Below are positions 1 through 5,352 of a stretch of DNA of 5,352 bases, in pieces; the first letter of the stretch is position 1; the number at the start of each line of letters is the position of its first letter. The DNA is from Bifidobacterium breve. Its GTDB lineage: Bacteria; Actinomycetota; Actinomycetes; Nanopelagicales; Nanopelagicaceae. Location: contig CALPKA020000052.1 in the NCBI GenBank assembly GCA_943324025.2, forward strand, positions 1 to 5,352, in the 5' to 3' direction. The position numbers and the translations under genes are program-made. The notes beneath the pieces are model-generated. The model did not search any database. It had not been told where the DNA came from and saw only the letters and a list, made by a program, of their open reading frames with translations.

Positions 1-86
1 CATTTCTCAGGCACGCTGTGACCGATGTATTTATTTAAAAATGCGGTAACGCTGGCACCAATTACTGCAATCCAAATTGCACTCAT
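1..86 (-). CDS. azlD: AzlD family branched-chain amino acid exporter small subunit, 5' part only
   Basis: Only the first 28 codons are present; the gene continues past the left edge. The visible protein starts MSAIWIAVIGASVTAFLNKY and continues IGHSVPEK. This is one hydrophobic helix (about residues 3-17), then a short polar turn with the V/L-P-E pattern common near the N-terminus of AzlD-type proteins. AzlD proteins are small membrane proteins of about 100 residues that pair with AzlC to export branched-chain amino acids. The start is the ATG at 86-84. It overlaps the azlC stop as ATGA (86-83) and follows a GGAG Shine-Dalgarno at 97-94, so translation is probably coupled to azlC. Identification rests on this short N-terminus plus the position directly after azlC. 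Substrate specificity cannot be read from the fragment. Confidence 0.8.
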   Translation of the reverse strand, partial: MSAIWIAVIGASVTAFLNKYIGHSVPEK

Positions 87-745
87 TTTTTTACTCCAAA
101 AATTACTGCAAGCAACACTGTAGTAATAATTGGTATGCCGGCTGGGGCGATTGGCGTCAAAAGCAAAGCCCATGCAATTGCTATGGCTGAGACTAAGAAT
201 TGTTTTTTATGCTTAAGTCTTGGCCAGATTAATCCACAAAATGCTGCAGGAACTGCTGCATCTAATCCCCAAACTGAGGGATCGCCAATCGCGCTTGCAC
301 CTAATGCACCTAAATAAGTAAATAAATTCCAAAAAATATAAACTCCAACACCAGTTATATAAAAGCCTCGCTTGCGATCTTCATCATTTTCCTGAAGTGT
401 TGCAACTGCCGTTGATTCATCAATTGTAATTTGAGCAGCTAAAACTCTTTTTAATCCGCTAACTTTTAGGATAGGCGCCATCTGCAGGCCATAGAGGGCA
501 TTTCGAAACCCAAGCAAGGTGGCAGTTGCGATTGCACTAATTGCAGCACCTCCTGCGCCCATAATTCCAACAACTGCAAATTGTGATGCTCCAGAAAAGA
601 GCAGAATTGAAAGTAAGCAGGTTTGCAGGATGGAAAAACCAGCTGTGACGCCAGCGGCTCCAAAGGCAGCCCCATAAAGTCCTACGGTAAATGCAACGCT
701 TACTGCGGTGCGATCAACCGGGTTTTTCTTTGGATTAATTGACAC
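83..745 (-). CDS. azlC: AzlC family branched-chain amino acid exporter large subunit
   Basis: A 220-residue integral membrane protein, close to the usual AzlC length of about 230. Family landmarks are FSGASQFA at 50-57, a glycine/alanine-rich helix, then LLGFRNALYG at 77-86, where the arginine-asparagine/histidine pair is typical. An ITIDES segment lies at 106-111 and a C-terminal LDAAVPAAFCGLIWP at 161-175. Hydrophobic helices fill most of the length; the polar stretch at 119-127 (ENDEDRKRG) is probably a loop. AzlC with AzlD exports branched-chain amino acids and sometimes analogues across the cytoplasmic membrane; the real substrate here is unknown. The start codon is GTG at 745-743. It is supported by the lack of another start near the family N-terminus and by a TAAAGT hexamer 6 nt upstream. 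No Shine-Dalgarno precedes it. It is divergent from thyX and probably co-transcribed with azlD. Confidence 0.9.
   Translation of the reverse strand: MSINPKKNPVDRTAVSVAFTVGLYGAAFGAAGVTAGFSILQTCLLSILLFSGASQFAVVGIMGAGGAAISAIATATLLGFRNALYGLQMAPILKVSGLKRVLAAQITIDESTAVATLQENDEDRKRGFYITGVGVYIFWNLFTYLGALGASAIGDPSVWGLDAAVPAAFCGLIWPRLKHKKQFLVSAIAIAWALLLTPIAPAGIPIITTVLLAVIFGVKK
94..97 (-). promoter_or_regulatory. Shine-Dalgarno of azlD
   Basis: On the minus strand GGAG is followed by the 7-nt spacer TAAAAAA and the azlD ATG at 86-84. It lies inside the last codons of azlC. It is the only good Shine-Dalgarno seen at any gene start in this window, and it supports the azlD start and its translation from the azlC message. 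Confidence 0.75.
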
Positions 746-751
746 GCCGAC

Positions 752-757
752 ACTTTA
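752..757 (-). promoter_or_regulatory. Predicted -10 element of azlCD promoter (leaderless)
   Basis: On the minus strand TAAAGT fits the actinobacterial -10 pattern TANNNT and is followed by 6 nt (GTCGGC) before the GTG start at 745. Transcription starting 6-7 nt after the hexamer would begin at or next to the start codon, giving a leaderless mRNA. A weak -35-like TTGGTG (781-776) lies 18 nt further upstream. No Shine-Dalgarno is present. This is inferred from pattern only. Confidence 0.55.
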
Positions 758-784
758 ATCCAGCCATTAACCAATCACCAAAGA

Positions 785-790
785 TAGGGT
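785..790 (+). promoter_or_regulatory. Predicted -10 element of thyX promoter (leaderless)
   Basis: TAGGGT fits TANNNT and sits 7 nt (CGCAGCC) before the thyX ATG at 798. No Shine-Dalgarno precedes the start. No clear -35 is visible about 17 nt upstream. The promoter probably drives thyX and reads on into dapA. Its upstream region overlaps that of the divergent azlC promoter within the same 52-bp gap. Confidence 0.6.
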
Positions 791-797
791 CGCAGCC

Positions 798-1517
798 ATG
801 GGTGAAGAGATCATTTTCCGAGACGATATGTCGGTTGAGCTGGTTAAATCAAGCGCGAGCGATGCCGATGTTATTTGGGCAGCACGTGTTTCAACTGCTG
901 GCGATAAATCTTTAGAGGATGTGGGAGCAGATCCGGCAAAGTCTGAAGGATTGATTAATTACTTAGCCCGAGAGCGTCACGGTTCACCTTTTGAACATAC
1001 TTCAATGACATTTTTTATCTCAGCTCCAATCTTTGTTTTTAGAGAGTTTATGCGCCATCGAATTGCTTCTTATAATGAAGAAAGCGGAAGATATCGAGAG
1101 TTAAAACCAGTTTTTTATATTCCAAGCAAGGAACGAAAGCTGGTACAAATTGGCAAGGCTGGGGCGTATACATTTGTTGATGGCACGCCAGAACAATTCG
1201 ATCTTACAGTCGCAGCAATTAAAGAAACTTGTAGTTTGGCTTATGCAAATTATCAAAAAATGCTTGATGCTGGAGTTGCGCGTGAAGTAGCAAGAGCTGT
1301 TTTACCAGTCACTTTGTATTCATCAATGTATGTCACAATGAATGCACGAGCTTTGATGAATTTCCTATCACTGCGAACAGCAAGGGAAGGATCGCATTTT
1401 CCTTCTTACCCGCAGCGGGAGATCGAGATGGTGGCAGAGAAAATGGAAGCACATTTTGCCAAATTAATGCCGATTACCTACGGAGCATTTCAAAAATCTG
1501 GCCGCATAGCCCCTTAA
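798..1517 (+). CDS. thyX: Flavin-dependent thymidylate synthase ThyX
   Basis: Makes dTMP from dUMP using methylene-tetrahydrofolate, FAD and NADPH in the cytoplasm, replacing ThyA. The 239-residue length is normal for the family. The diagnostic ThyX motif RHRxxSxNExSxR is intact at 86-98 (RHRIASYNEESGR, then Y99). It is preceded by HGSPFEHT at 61-68, the conserved FAD/dUMP-site segment. Further family signatures are REVARAVLP at 162-170, NARALMNFLSLR at 182-193, and Q206/E208 in the C-terminal QREIE. The ATG at 798 is preferred over the internal ATG at codon 11 because it retains the usual N-terminal strand and has a TAGGGT -10 at leaderless spacing. Only 20 bp separate it from dapA, so co-transcription is likely. 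All key residues appear present, so the enzyme should be active. Confidence 0.97.
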   Translation: MGEEIIFRDDMSVELVKSSASDADVIWAARVSTAGDKSLEDVGADPAKSEGLINYLARERHGSPFEHTSMTFFISAPIFVFREFMRHRIASYNEESGRYRELKPVFYIPSKERKLVQIGKAGAYTFVDGTPEQFDLTVAAIKETCSLAYANYQKMLDAGVAREVARAVLPVTLYSSMYVTMNARALMNFLSLRTAREGSHFPSYPQREIEMVAEKMEAHFAKLMPITYGAFQKSGRIAP

Positions 1518-1525
1518 TTTCGCGG

Positions 1526-1531
1526 TAGCCT
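1526..1531 (+). promoter_or_regulatory. Predicted -10 element upstream of dapA (leaderless)
   Basis: TAGCCT fits TANNNT and is followed by 6 nt (TTACCC) before the dapA ATG at 1538. It lies in the 20-bp thyX-dapA gap, which has no Shine-Dalgarno. A dapA-proximal promoter producing a leaderless message would explain how dapA is translated without a ribosome binding site. No clear -35 is seen in the end of thyX. Confidence 0.5.
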
Positions 1532-1537
1532 TTACCC

Positions 1538-2428
1538 ATGCAAATCACGCCGCCATTTGGCCGATTAATAACCGCCATGGTTACACCATTTAAAAAATCA
1601 GGTGAGATTGATTGGGCAGGTATTGAAAGTATTGCAAATCATTTAGTTTCAACAGGTCACGATGGCATTGCCGTCAATGGCACAACCGGAGAGGCACCAA
1701 CCACCTCTGATGATGAAAAAGATGAAATTGTTAAAGTAGTTCGAAAAGTTGTTGGAAGTAAAATCAAGATTATTGCCGGTGCAGGAAATAATGAAACTTC
1801 GCATTCAATTGAACAAGCACAGCGCGCAGCCAAGGCTGGTGCTGATGGCTTATTAGTTGTAACTCCGTATTACAACAAACCACCACAAGCAGGAATTGAA
1901 GCCCATTTTCGCGCAATGGCAGATGCCACAGATTTACCGGTAATGATCTATGACATTCCAGGTAGAACTGGTGTTGAAATTGAGTCAGATACGATTGTTA
2001 AATTAGCAGAACATAAAAATATTGCAGCCCTAAAGGATGCAAAAGGAAATCCTGCAGCTACCTCCTGGGTAATCAAGAGATCTTCAATACCTGTTTATTC
2101 AGGTGATGATATTTTGAATTTGCCACTTTTATCAGTGGGAGCGGTTGGATTTGTGTCAGTTTGTGGTCACACTGTTGGGGCAGAGTTAAAAGAAATGTTA
2201 AATGCCTGGTTTTCAGGTGATTCAAAGAAAGCACTTGAGATTCATCAAAAACTACTTCCAGTGTTCACTGGAACCTTTAGAACTCAAGGTGCAATTCTGA
2301 CTAAAGCGGCACTAAATCTAATGGGACTTCCTGGTGGATTTACTAGATTGCCACTTGTGGATGCAACTGATGCGCAAATTGCGCAGTTAAAAGTTGATCT
2401 GCAAGCTGGTGGCGTAAAATTAAAATAA
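1538..2428 (+). CDS. dapA: 4-hydroxy-tetrahydrodipicolinate synthase DapA
   Basis: Condenses pyruvate with aspartate semialdehyde, the first committed step of the diaminopimelate/lysine pathway, which feeds peptidoglycan and protein synthesis. It is a 296-residue TIM-barrel aldolase of standard length. Active-site parts are all visible: GTTGE at 48-52 (T49 and T50 match E. coli T44 and T45), TPYYNKP at 109-115 (Y112 matches Y107), and MIYDIPGRTG at 136-145 (Y138 matches the catalytic Y133, R143 the carboxylate-binding R138). The Schiff-base lysine is K166 in AALKDAKGN. The GRTG and YDIP wording, with thyX upstream and rnj downstream, supports true DapA over the related sialate or KDG aldolases. 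The stop at 2426-2428 is 4 bp from rnj. Lysine feedback sensitivity cannot be judged from the sequence. Confidence 0.96.
   Translation: MQITPPFGRLITAMVTPFKKSGEIDWAGIESIANHLVSTGHDGIAVNGTTGEAPTTSDDEKDEIVKVVRKVVGSKIKIIAGAGNNETSHSIEQAQRAAKAGADGLLVVTPYYNKPPQAGIEAHFRAMADATDLPVMIYDIPGRTGVEIESDTIVKLAEHKNIAALKDAKGNPAATSWVIKRSSIPVYSGDDILNLPLLSVGAVGFVSVCGHTVGAELKEMLNAWFSGDSKKALEIHQKLLPVFTGTFRTQGAILTKAALNLMGLPGGFTRLPLVDATDAQIAQLKVDLQAGGVKLK
2421..2426 (+). promoter_or_regulatory. Predicted -10 element of rnj, inside the dapA 3' end
   Basis: TAAAAT fits TANNNT very well and is followed by 6 nt (AATTAG) before the rnj ATG at 2433. Its last T is the first base of the dapA stop codon. An identical TAAAAT immediately precedes it (2415-2420), forming a tandem repeat. 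The rnj start lacks a Shine-Dalgarno despite being only 4 bp from dapA. The AT-rich codons here (Lys-Leu-Lys-stop) could also create the match by chance. Confidence 0.5.
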
Positions 2429-2432
2429 TTAG

Positions 2433-4115
2433 ATGAATCATCCCCATCCTGGTCTGCCTTACCCTGCCAAATTAGCTAAGAAAACTTTGCGCATTGTCGC
2501 TCTAGGCGGCTTGGGCGAAATCGGTCGAAACATGACTGTTTTTGAATATGAAGGAAGATTGTTAATTGTTGATTGTGGAGTTCTATTTCCCGGTGATGAT
2601 CAACCAGGTATTGATTTAATCTTGCCAGATTTTTCTTATTTAAAAGATCGAATGGATGATATCGAAGCAATATTTCTAACCCATGGTCATGAGGATCATA
2701 TTGGTGCTGTTCCATACCTGCTTCGCGAGCGAAGTGATATCAGAATTATTGGATCACAGTTAACTCTGGCCTTTGTTGCACCAAAGCTAAAAGAACGTCG
2801 CATTACCGCACCAATGACTCAGGTCAAAGCAGGTCAAGTTGAAAAAGTTGGCCCATTTACATTGGAGTTTGTAACAGTCAATCACTCAATCCCTGATTCG
2901 CTAGCAGTTGCAATTAAAACTCCTGCCGGAGTCATATTGCATACTGGTGATTTCAAAATGGACAAGATGCCATTAGATGGAAAGGTAACTGATTTAGAAA
3001 CCTTTGCCAGATTAGGTAAAGAGGGCGTTGACCTATTTTTAGTTGACTCAACAAATGCTGATGTACCAGGACTTACAGTTGCTGAAAAAGACATTTATCC
3101 TGCATTAAAGGAAGCCATTGATAAGACGCCCCGCAGAGTTGTGGTCACCTCATTTGCTTCACATGTTCATAGAATTCAACAGGTTCTAACAGCTGCGCAT
3201 GAAGCAAATCGCAAGGTTGCCTACGTTGGAAGATCAATGGTTCGCAACATGAAGCTAGCTGAAGATTTAGGTTACTTAAAAGTGCCAGCTGGATTAGTTG
3301 TTGATTACAAAGATATTGACACATTTGGCGACAAGATCGTTTTAGTTTGTACAGGATCTCAAGGAGAGCCACTTGCTGCACTATCTAGAATTGCAAATGG
3401 TGATCATGAAATCCAAGTAGGTAAGGGAGATACTGTCGTACTAGCATCATCTTTAATACCTGGTAATGAGAAGTCGGTATATCGGGTGATAAATGAGCTA
3501 ACTAGATTTGGCGCCCATGTGGTTCATAAAGGAAATGCCATGGTGCATGTTTCAGGTCATGCCTCTGCTGGTGAACTTCTGCATTGTTATGAAGTTGTTA
3601 AACCTAAAAATGTTTTACCAGTTCACGGTGAATGGCGACATATGCGAGCCAACGCAGATCTTGCGATGAAAGCAGGATTATCAGAACATAATGTAGTTAT
3701 TGCAGAAAATGGAATTACGATAGATGTTGCTGATGGCCATGCAGACATCTCAGGGTCAATTCCTTGTGGCTATGTTTATGTTGATGGGCAAAGTGTTGGT
3801 GAAATTACTGAAAGCTCCCTTAAAGATCGAAGAATTCTAGGCGATGAAGGATTTATCTCCGTAGTTGTGGTGATTGATTCACAAAGCGGCAAAATAGTTG
3901 CAGGGCCCGATATCCATGCTCGAGGATTTACTGAAGATAAAACTTTATTTGATGATGTTAAAGGTGATATTGAAAAAGCATTGAGCAAGGCGGTCGCCGG
4001 TGGCTTCAATGGAACACATCAACTTTCTCAAGTAGTGCGCAAAACCATTGGCAGCTGGGTAGGGGAGGAACATCGTCGCAAGCCGATGATTATTCCGTTA
4101 GTAGTTGAGGTTTAA
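2433..4115 (+). CDS. rnj: Ribonuclease J (metallo-beta-lactamase/beta-CASP RNase)
   Basis: A cytoplasmic ribonuclease with 5'-3' exonuclease and endonuclease activity in mRNA decay and rRNA maturation. The 560-residue length matches actinobacterial RNase J. The metallo-beta-lactamase core begins near residue 20 (ALGGLGEIGRNMTVFE, 23-38). The zinc ligand motif HGHEDH is at 84-89, followed by H151 in NHSIPDS and D173 in TGDFK. The beta-CASP insert shows SFASHVHRIQQ (240-250), GRSMVRN (267-273) and TGSQGEP (308-314). Late catalytic motifs are VSGHASAGE (373-381) and PVHGEWRHMRAN (396-407). The C-terminal domain ends in a family-typical RRKPMIIPLVVEV. All metal ligands are present, so activity is expected. 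The start ATG is 4 bp after dapA and lacks a Shine-Dalgarno. The first 18 residues (MNHPHPGLPYPAKLAKKT) are a non-conserved, proline-containing leader, as in mycobacterial RNase J. Confidence 0.97.
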   Translation: MNHPHPGLPYPAKLAKKTLRIVALGGLGEIGRNMTVFEYEGRLLIVDCGVLFPGDDQPGIDLILPDFSYLKDRMDDIEAIFLTHGHEDHIGAVPYLLRERSDIRIIGSQLTLAFVAPKLKERRITAPMTQVKAGQVEKVGPFTLEFVTVNHSIPDSLAVAIKTPAGVILHTGDFKMDKMPLDGKVTDLETFARLGKEGVDLFLVDSTNADVPGLTVAEKDIYPALKEAIDKTPRRVVVTSFASHVHRIQQVLTAAHEANRKVAYVGRSMVRNMKLAEDLGYLKVPAGLVVDYKDIDTFGDKIVLVCTGSQGEPLAALSRIANGDHEIQVGKGDTVVLASSLIPGNEKSVYRVINELTRFGAHVVHKGNAMVHVSGHASAGELLHCYEVVKPKNVLPVHGEWRHMRANADLAMKAGLSEHNVVIAENGITIDVADGHADISGSIPCGYVYVDGQSVGEITESSLKDRRILGDEGFISVVVVIDSQSGKIVAGPDIHARGFTEDKTLFDDVKGDIEKALSKAVAGGFNGTHQLSQVVRKTIGSWVGEEHRRKPMIIPLVVEV

Positions 4116-4175
4116 GAGTTCTTTTTTCTTAACTTTCTTGCCAAAGTGCGTGCCGATTAAGCCCAGCATTTAACT

Positions 4176-4188
4176 TATTCTTTAGGCT
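4176..4188 (+). promoter_or_regulatory. Predicted ftsK promoter (-10 candidates) in the rnj-ftsK gap
   Basis: The 82-bp gap 4116-4197 is the largest between plus-strand genes. Two TANNNT candidates sit close to the ftsK ATG at 4198: TATTCT (4176-4181) and TAGGCT (4183-4188). TAGGCT ends 9 nt before the ATG and would give a leader of about 2-3 nt; TATTCT would give about 10 nt. No Shine-Dalgarno is present. TTGCCA at 4138-4143 resembles a -35 but is too far from either. Which hexamer is used cannot be settled by eye. Confidence 0.4.
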
Positions 4189-4197
4189 TATCTTCTT

Positions 4198-5352
4198 ATG
4201 GCAAAGAAAAAATCTGCAAAGAAATCCAATCTATTGGCGCCAGTACTTCGAGGTATTGGTTGGCTTTGGCGTTTGATCGCAAAAACGCTAGGTGGAATGG
4301 TCAGATTTATTTTCCGGTCATCAAAGGAGCTAGACCCTGCACACCAAAGAGATGGAATCGCTTTTTTCCTTTTTATTCTGGCAATTATCTCCGCGGCTGG
4401 AGTTTGGTTTGATCTAGATAATGTTTTAGGAAGAGCTACCTATGCATTCTTGTTTGGTGGCGTGGGAATGCTGGCAAATCTAATTCCAATATTTTTCATT
4501 TTCTTTGCTTACCGATTATTTAAATCAACTGATGAAGCCCGGGATATTGGTCGAATTACAATTGGTACTCTGCTTATTATCACCAGCACGACATCCCTTG
4601 CCCATATCGTAAATGGTTCAACTGGAACAGGTGCAACCGCTATGCGTGAAGGTGGTGGCTGGATAGGGTTTGCAGCCTCATCAGGATTAATTGCATTAGT
4701 TACTGAAATCTTGGCAATCCCAATCTTTATCTTAATACTAATTTTCGGATTATTAGTGATTACCAAAACCCCACTTTCAAAACTTTTCAGTCAAATTGCT
4801 ACAGTTTTTAACTTAGGTAGATCTGGTATTAGTAATGCAAAGGCAAAACGTGCTGAACGTTTGGTTGCAGAGGATTTTGAGGTTAGTGAAAGCCCGCCAT
4901 TTGAAACTCCGTTGGTAAAAGACCTAGTGCAAGAGTTTGAACCGCAACAATTAGATTATGAGGTTGAGCTAGAGGATTTTGATGAAATTACTCAAGAGGT
5001 GGCTACTGCTAACAAGCCAGCCAAACATGAAAACACTAGACCTCAACAACTACTTCTCACTTCAGATACAAAGTATGAGCTTCCGCCAGCAGACATACTC
5101 CGTGGTGGCCCGGCCGCAAAAGGTAAGTCAAAGGTAAATGAAACTGTTGTTGCAGCACTTAAACAAGTTTTCGAACAATTTGATGTTGATGCTCAAGTAA
5201 CTGGCTTTATGCGCGGACCTACTGTCACTAGGTATGAAGTTGAGCTAGGAAATGGTGTAAAGGTTGAAGCTATCTCAGCGCTTTCAAAAAATATTGCTTA
5301 CGCCGTAGCAAGTGGTGAAATCAGAATACTTTCTCCAATCCCGGGTAAATCA
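4198..5352 (+). CDS. ftsK: DNA translocase FtsK, N-terminal 385 residues (cut by right edge)
   Basis: FtsK/SpoIIIE proteins are septal membrane-anchored ATPases that pump chromosome DNA during division. The visible part starts [10 protein letters not shown] with a basic N-terminus. About four to five hydrophobic segments follow (roughly 53-71, 82-105, 120-138, 155-169 and 171-188). Next is a charged linker (190-290), strongly acidic at 220-268. The conserved cytoplasmic part begins with YELPPADIL (293-301), then [12 protein letters not shown] (339-350), [17 protein letters not shown] (362-378) and SPIPGKS at the edge. These are typical of the FtsK alpha domain just before the RecA-like motor. 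The Walker A/B motor and the gamma DNA-reading domain lie outside the window, so ATPase integrity cannot be checked. The ATG start is the first in frame after rnj and gives a normal FtsK N-terminus. It follows rnj on the same strand, as in other actinobacteria. Confidence 0.95.
   Translation, partial: MAKKKSAKKSNLLAPVLRGIGWLWRLIAKTLGGMVRFIFRSSKELDPAHQRDGIAFFLFILAIISAAGVWFDLDNVLGRATYAFLFGGVGMLANLIPIFFIFFAYRLFKSTDEARDIGRITIGTLLIITSTTSLAHIVNGSTGTGATAMREGGGWIGFAASSGLIALVTEILAIPIFILILIFGLLVITKTPLSKLFSQIATVFNLGRSGISNAKAKRAERLVAEDFEVSESPPFETPLVKDLVQEFEPQQLDYEVELEDFDEITQEVATANKPAKHENTRPQQLLLTSDTKYELPPADILRGGPAAKGKSKVNETVVAALKQVFEQFDVDAQVTGFMRGPTVTRYEVELGNGVKVEAISALSKNIAYAVASGEIRILSPIPGKS

Noticed and set aside
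135..317. 60-codon plus-strand open frame opposite azlC.
   Set aside because: It is antisense to a clear AzlC gene, has no Shine-Dalgarno or promoter pattern, and shows no family resemblance.
2123..2138. Perfect 5-bp inverted repeat CCACT/AGTGG with a 6-nt loop inside dapA.
   Set aside because: It is short, lies within a conserved coding region, and is of a size expected by chance; no T tract follows.
2476..4009. Several minus-strand open frames of 70-79 codons opposite rnj.
   Set aside because: RNase J is intact and conserved across the whole stretch. The antisense frames have no start signals or recognisable domains and are shadows of its codon use.
4110..4133. A possible hairpin just after rnj (GTTTAAGA pairing with TCTTAAC, T-rich loop) as a terminator.
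   Set aside because: The stem is AT-rich and needs a bulge, and the T run lies in the loop rather than after the stem. It is too weak to call a terminator.
4138..4143. TTGCCA as a -35 element for ftsK.
   Set aside because: No TANNNT hexamer lies 16-19 nt downstream; the nearest candidates are at least 27 nt away.
4509..4766. 85-codon minus-strand open frame opposite ftsK.
   Set aside because: It lies wholly within the ftsK membrane region in antisense, its protein is low-complexity with no recognisable family, and no start signal is visible.

Overview
The window is an ordinary stretch of chromosomal core genes. The gene content and order are actinobacterial: thyX, dapA and rnj (RNase J) in a tight co-directional run, then ftsK. 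The base composition is low for that phylum, about 40% G+C by eye. With the very short gaps between genes and the near absence of Shine-Dalgarno sequences, this fits a streamlined, low-GC actinobacterium such as the freshwater acI lineage (Nanopelagicales). That placement is inferred from composition and synteny, not from a database match.

Layout. Positions 1-745 carry a minus-strand azlC-azlD pair, a two-component branched-chain amino acid exporter. azlD is cut by the left edge after 28 codons and overlaps azlC by 4 bases. A 52-bp divergent gap (746-797) holds back-to-back promoters. From 798 everything reads on the plus strand: thyX (flavin-dependent thymidylate synthase), a 20-bp gap, dapA (4-hydroxy-tetrahydrodipicolinate synthase), a 4-bp gap, rnj (ribonuclease J), an 82-bp gap, and the first 385 codons of ftsK (DNA translocase). 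ftsK runs off the right edge just before its Walker A motor domain. No stretch longer than 300 bases lacks a gene. I found no RNA gene, mobile element, CRISPR array or convincing terminator.

How the genes relate. The plus-strand run combines dTMP supply (ThyX), the entry step to diaminopimelate and lysine (DapA), RNA processing and decay (RNase J) and chromosome segregation at the septum (FtsK). These are housekeeping jobs with no obvious shared pathway; the grouping is a conserved actinobacterial neighbourhood.

The most interesting signal is regulatory. azlC, thyX, dapA and rnj each have a TANNNT -10-like hexamer ending 6-7 nt before the start codon and no Shine-Dalgarno sequence, as expected for leaderless mRNAs; ftsK has a looser version. 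The one translationally coupled gene, azlD, instead has a clear GGAG Shine-Dalgarno. I see no evidence for a novel multi-gene system.
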